Under the pieces are notes generated by a model. It did no database searches, was not told the DNA's origin, and worked only from the letters and a program-made list of their open reading frames with translations. Position numbers and translations under genes: made by a program. A stretch of 47,342 nucleotides of DNA from Myxococcaceae bacterium (GTDB lineage Bacteria > Myxococcota_A > Polyangia > Polyangiales > Ga0077539): positions 1 through 47,342 of the forward strand of contig SCUS01000068.1 in the NCBI GenBank assembly GCA_004297725.1. The letters run 5' to 3'. Of this stretch, positions 44,832-47,342 are shown one piece after another. Positions within the stretch are counted from its first letter, which is position 1. Every line of letters begins with the position of its first letter.

Positions 44832-45782
44832 TCACGCGACGGCGATCACGATCTTCCCTCGGGTGCGCCCGGCGATGCTCATGCGGTGCGCGTCGCCGAG
44901 GCCCTCCAGGGGGAAGGTCGCGTCGATGTGCGCCCGCAGTCCGCCCCGCTCGTAGAGGCCTCCGAGCCAGCGCAGGTCGTCGGCCCTCGGCGAGAGCAGC
45001 ACCCCCCGCACCCGTCGCCGTAGGGTCAGCGTGTAGAAGGCCTGCCAGGCGAAGGTGTCGGCGCGAGGGACGCAGCTCACGTACACCCCTCGCGCGGTCA
45101 GCCACGGCAGGAACCTCCCCACCGGCGCCCCTCCCACGCAGTCGAGGATCACGTCGAAGTCGCCTCCCCCGTTGGGCGCCGCGCCGGTGGTGTAGTCCAC
45201 CACCTCGTGCGCGCCCAGCGAGCTCACCAGCGCGGCGTTGCGGCCCGAGCACAGCCCCGTCACGTGGGCGCCCGCGGCCCGGGCGATCTGCACCCCGAAG
45301 TGGCCGACGCCCCCGGAGGCGCCCACGACGAGCACGCGGTAGCCGTCGGCGCCGGATACCGGCATCCGAGCCTGGTCGCGCAGCGCCTGGAGCGCGGTCA
45401 TGCCCGCGAGCGGGATGGCCGCGGCCTCGGGGTAGCCCATGGCCTCGGGGATCGTCGCGACCGCGCTCGCAGGCACCGCGACGAACTCCGCCGAGGCGCC
45501 GGCGCTCAGCGAGGGGAGGCGGGAGTAGACCCTCGCGCCGACAGCAAACCCCTCGGCGGCGGTGACCACCTCCCCGGCCACGTCGAAGCCCGGAACGAAG
45601 GGCAGCTTCGGGCGAACGATGTTGAAGGGAAACTCCCCCTTCGCCATCTTCCAGTCGACCGGGTTGACGCTGCTGGCGTGCACCCTCACCAGCAGCTCTC
45701 CCGAGCGGGCGACCGGCATCGGCTGCTCTCCCACCTCGATGTTCTCGGGACCGCCCTGGCAGCGATATCTTGCGACCTTCAT
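44832..45782 (-). CDS. NADP-dependent quinone reductase-like oxidoreductase (MDR superfamily)
   Basis: This 316-residue medium-chain reductase lacks the structural-zinc cysteines. It has VHASSVNPVDWKMAKGEFP, PGFDVAGEVV, and the nucleotide motif VVGASGGVGHFGVQIAR, with DVILDCVGG following. Members reduce quinones or enones with NADPH. The ATG at 45782 is chosen over one at 45806. Substrate is not predicted. Confidence 0.9.
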   Translation of the reverse strand: MKVARYRCQGGPENIEVGEQPMPVARSGELLVRVHASSVNPVDWKMAKGEFPFNIVRPKLPFVPGFDVAGEVVTAAEGFAVGARVYSRLPSLSAGASAEFVAVPASAVATIPEAMGYPEAAAIPLAGMTALQALRDQARMPVSGADGYRVLVVGASGGVGHFGVQIARAAGAHVTGLCSGRNAALVSSLGAHEVVDYTTGAAPNGGGDFDVILDCVGGAPVGRFLPWLTARGVYVSCVPRADTFAWQAFYTLTLRRRVRGVLLSPRADDLRWLGGLYERGGLRAHIDATFPLEGLGDAHRMSIAGRTRGKIVIAVA

Positions 45783-45938
45783 CTGGGCCGGGCTTATATC
45801 CCCCACCGGCCTCTCCGTGCGCGCCTGGCGTCCTGCAAGCGCCGCCTGGATGACCGGCGTTGGGATGGCTCGATCACGGTGCGGCGGCGGCGCCTCGGAG
45901 CGTGATACGGTCGTTTCGTGTTGAGGGAGACGTTGAGG

Positions 45939-47342
45939 ATGCGACGCGATTCGGCTCTGTGGGTTCTGGCGCTGGCGGTGGTGGCGGGCTGCGGTGGGTC
46001 GACCATCCCATCACCCCCGATCACCGAGGACACCGGCAAGGTGGAGGAGTCGATCGTCGACCAGGACGCCGCGACGGAGACCGACACCGGGACGAAGGCA
46101 GACGCCCCCGTCGAGATGGACGCCCCGGTCGACACGGACGTGCCCACCGCGATGGACGTGCCCACCGCGATGGACGTGCCCACCGCGATGGACGCGCCCA
46201 CCACCCAGGAGGCAGGCCTCGACGCCCCGACGCCCGTCGACGTCGCCCCTCCGAGGGATACGCCCGACGTGATCGCCGCCGACGTGCAGGTCTCCTGTCG
46301 TCGTACGAGCGACTGCGCCTCGGCCCCGGGGCTCCCGGCCTGTGACCTGGTGAGCGGGCGCTGCGTGGAGTGCATCCCGACCTCCGACACCTGCGCGCCG
46401 GGCAGCTACTGCGACACGTCGCGCCGCTGCGTGCCGGGCTGTCGCAACGGCTCCGACTGCGTGGGCTCCCCCGGGGGGACGGTCTGCGACACGACGCGCC
46501 GCGTGTGCGTCGGCTGCCTCACGGACAGCCAGTGCGCCCTCGGCACCGTCTGCACCTCCGGGGTGTGCGTGCCCGGCTGCACGCCCACGCGGGGCTGCCC
46601 CACCGGGGAGACCTGCTGCTCGGGCTCGTGCATCAACACCAGCACCAGCGTCACCGCGTGCGGCTCGTGCACCCGCGTGTGCAGCACCGTCCACTCGACG
46701 CCGTCGTGCATGGCCGGGGCCTGCGTCGCGCGCTGCGAGGCCGGCTGGGGCGACTGCGACACCAACCGCGACAACGGCTGCGAGACCAGCACCGTCAACA
46801 ACCCCTCGCACTGCGGCGGCTGCGGCGTGGTCTGCTCGCTCGCCAACGCCTCGGCGACCTGCGCCAGCGACCGCTGCGCCATCGTGGCGTGCAGCGCCGG
46901 CTACCAGGACTGCGACCGCAACGTGATGACCGGCTGCGAGGCCGCGCTCATGACCAGCACCACCCACTGCGGGGCGTGCGGAAACGCCTGCGCCACGGGC
47001 CAGTCGTGCAACTCGGGCGTCTGCCAGTGCCCGACCGGCCAGACCCTCTGCCTGGGCGCCTGCACCCCCACGCAGACCGACCGGCTCAACTGCGGAGCCT
47101 GCAACCTGGCGTGCCCCGCGGGCCAGGCCTGCGTGGCCGGGGCGTGCACCTCGATGCAGCTCTATCACGGGTGGTCGTCGCCGGTTCCGGGCTGCTCCAC
47201 CGCCAGCTACAACACGACGGCCCCGACCAACCAGGGCGGGCGCTACCCGTACAACATCGGCGACTCCAACGCGTGCCGCGCCTGGAAGCTCGCCGCCACG
47301 GTGTGCACCACCCAGCCGACGGACTACTCCGGCAACGCGAAC
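45939..47342 (+). CDS. Cys-rich lipoprotein, truncated by window end
   Basis: The frame stays open from the ATG at 45939 to the last base (468 codons, no stop), so the gene is cut. It has a signal peptide ending VVAGC (Cys18). The following linker of about 90 residues includes an exact 18-bp (DVPTAM) repeat. Many Cys modules then follow, including the NCGACNxxCPxGQxC and CDxNxxxGCE types found in the first and third lipoproteins of the window. The start of a C-terminal domain (LYHGWSSPVPGCS) is seen at the edge. Probably surface exposed; function unknown. Confidence 0.85.
   Translation, partial: MRRDSALWVLALAVVAGCGGSTIPSPPITEDTGKVEESIVDQDAATETDTGTKADAPVEMDAPVDTDVPTAMDVPTAMDVPTAMDAPTTQEAGLDAPTPVDVAPPRDTPDVIAADVQVSCRRTSDCASAPGLPACDLVSGRCVECIPTSDTCAPGSYCDTSRRCVPGCRNGSDCVGSPGGTVCDTTRRVCVGCLTDSQCALGTVCTSGVCVPGCTPTRGCPTGETCCSGSCINTSTSVTACGSCTRVCSTVHSTPSCMAGACVARCEAGWGDCDTNRDNGCETSTVNNPSHCGGCGVVCSLANASATCASDRCAIVACSAGYQDCDRNVMTGCEAALMTSTTHCGACGNACATGQSCNSGVCQCPTGQTLCLGACTPTQTDRLNCGACNLACPAGQACVAGACTSMQLYHGWSSPVPGCSTASYNTTAPTNQGGRYPYNIGDSNACRAWKLAATVCTTQPTDYSGNAN
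46137..46198 (+). repeat. In-frame 18-bp minisatellite in a lipoprotein linker
   Basis: GACGTGCCCACCGCGATG occurs at 46137-46154, 46155-46172 and 46173-46190, followed by a variant. It codes for DVPTAM repeats in the linker after the lipid-anchor cysteine, so the linker length may vary between strains. Confidence 0.9.

Overview
The window is very GC-rich and looks like a chromosomal segment of a myxobacterium, most likely Polyangiales and possibly Sandaracinaceae-like. The case rests on gene content: many Cys-rich lipoproteins with Asp/Pro/Val/Ala linkers, a DUF2330 protein with a MYXO-CTERM-like tail, a Ser/Thr kinase, an AgmX/PglI C-terminal-domain protein, a sigma-54 activator, an orphan Hcp and a Tat-exported HiPIP. 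I place 40 protein genes, the last one cut by the window edge. I see no tRNA, rRNA, CRISPR or complete mobile element.

Region 1-10 kb is surface and accessory DNA. Three large lipoprotein, hypothetical or exported genes are separated by three long non-coding blocks full of repeats. The first (1-638) holds inverted arrays of a 43-bp unit, then GATGCA sites spaced 20-21 bp up to a start codon. The second (3678-4505) holds a 72-bp perfect inverted repeat built of 35-bp units that also occur in the first block. The third (8079-8546) holds two inverted copies of a long palindromic element around a chain of hairpins. A HiPIP and a DUF2330 protein converge on this third block.

Region 10-22 kb holds a creatininase-family amidohydrolase, a sialidase-like lipoprotein, a TrpG/PabA-type glutaminase, an orphan Hcp with a two-TM partner, an exported NagZ-like GH3 enzyme, two small lipoproteins, Kbl, a pair of zinc-ribbon membrane proteins and a YceI-like protein.

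Region 21.7-28 kb is regulatory. It has a Pkn-type kinase, an AgmX/PglI-type protein and a sigma-54 activator with an N-terminal CX3CX2C motif. The activator is divergent from a RIC/YtfE di-iron repair gene and a membrane protein. The divergent region contains a palindrome and a good -24/-12 promoter in front of the RIC gene, which makes a coherent candidate nitrosative-stress circuit.

Region 28-36 kb carries two MacB/DevABC-like efflux modules (adaptor, FtsX-type permease, ATPase), one on each strand, with a small holin-like membrane protein between them. Region 36-47 kb carries a ceramidase-like lipoprotein, another lipoprotein, MurI, an odd permuted methyltransferase, an SDR, an AlaA-like aminotransferase, a TetR/cupin pair sharing a clear operator, a PEBP-family lipoprotein, a quinone-reductase-like enzyme and a truncated Cys-rich lipoprotein.
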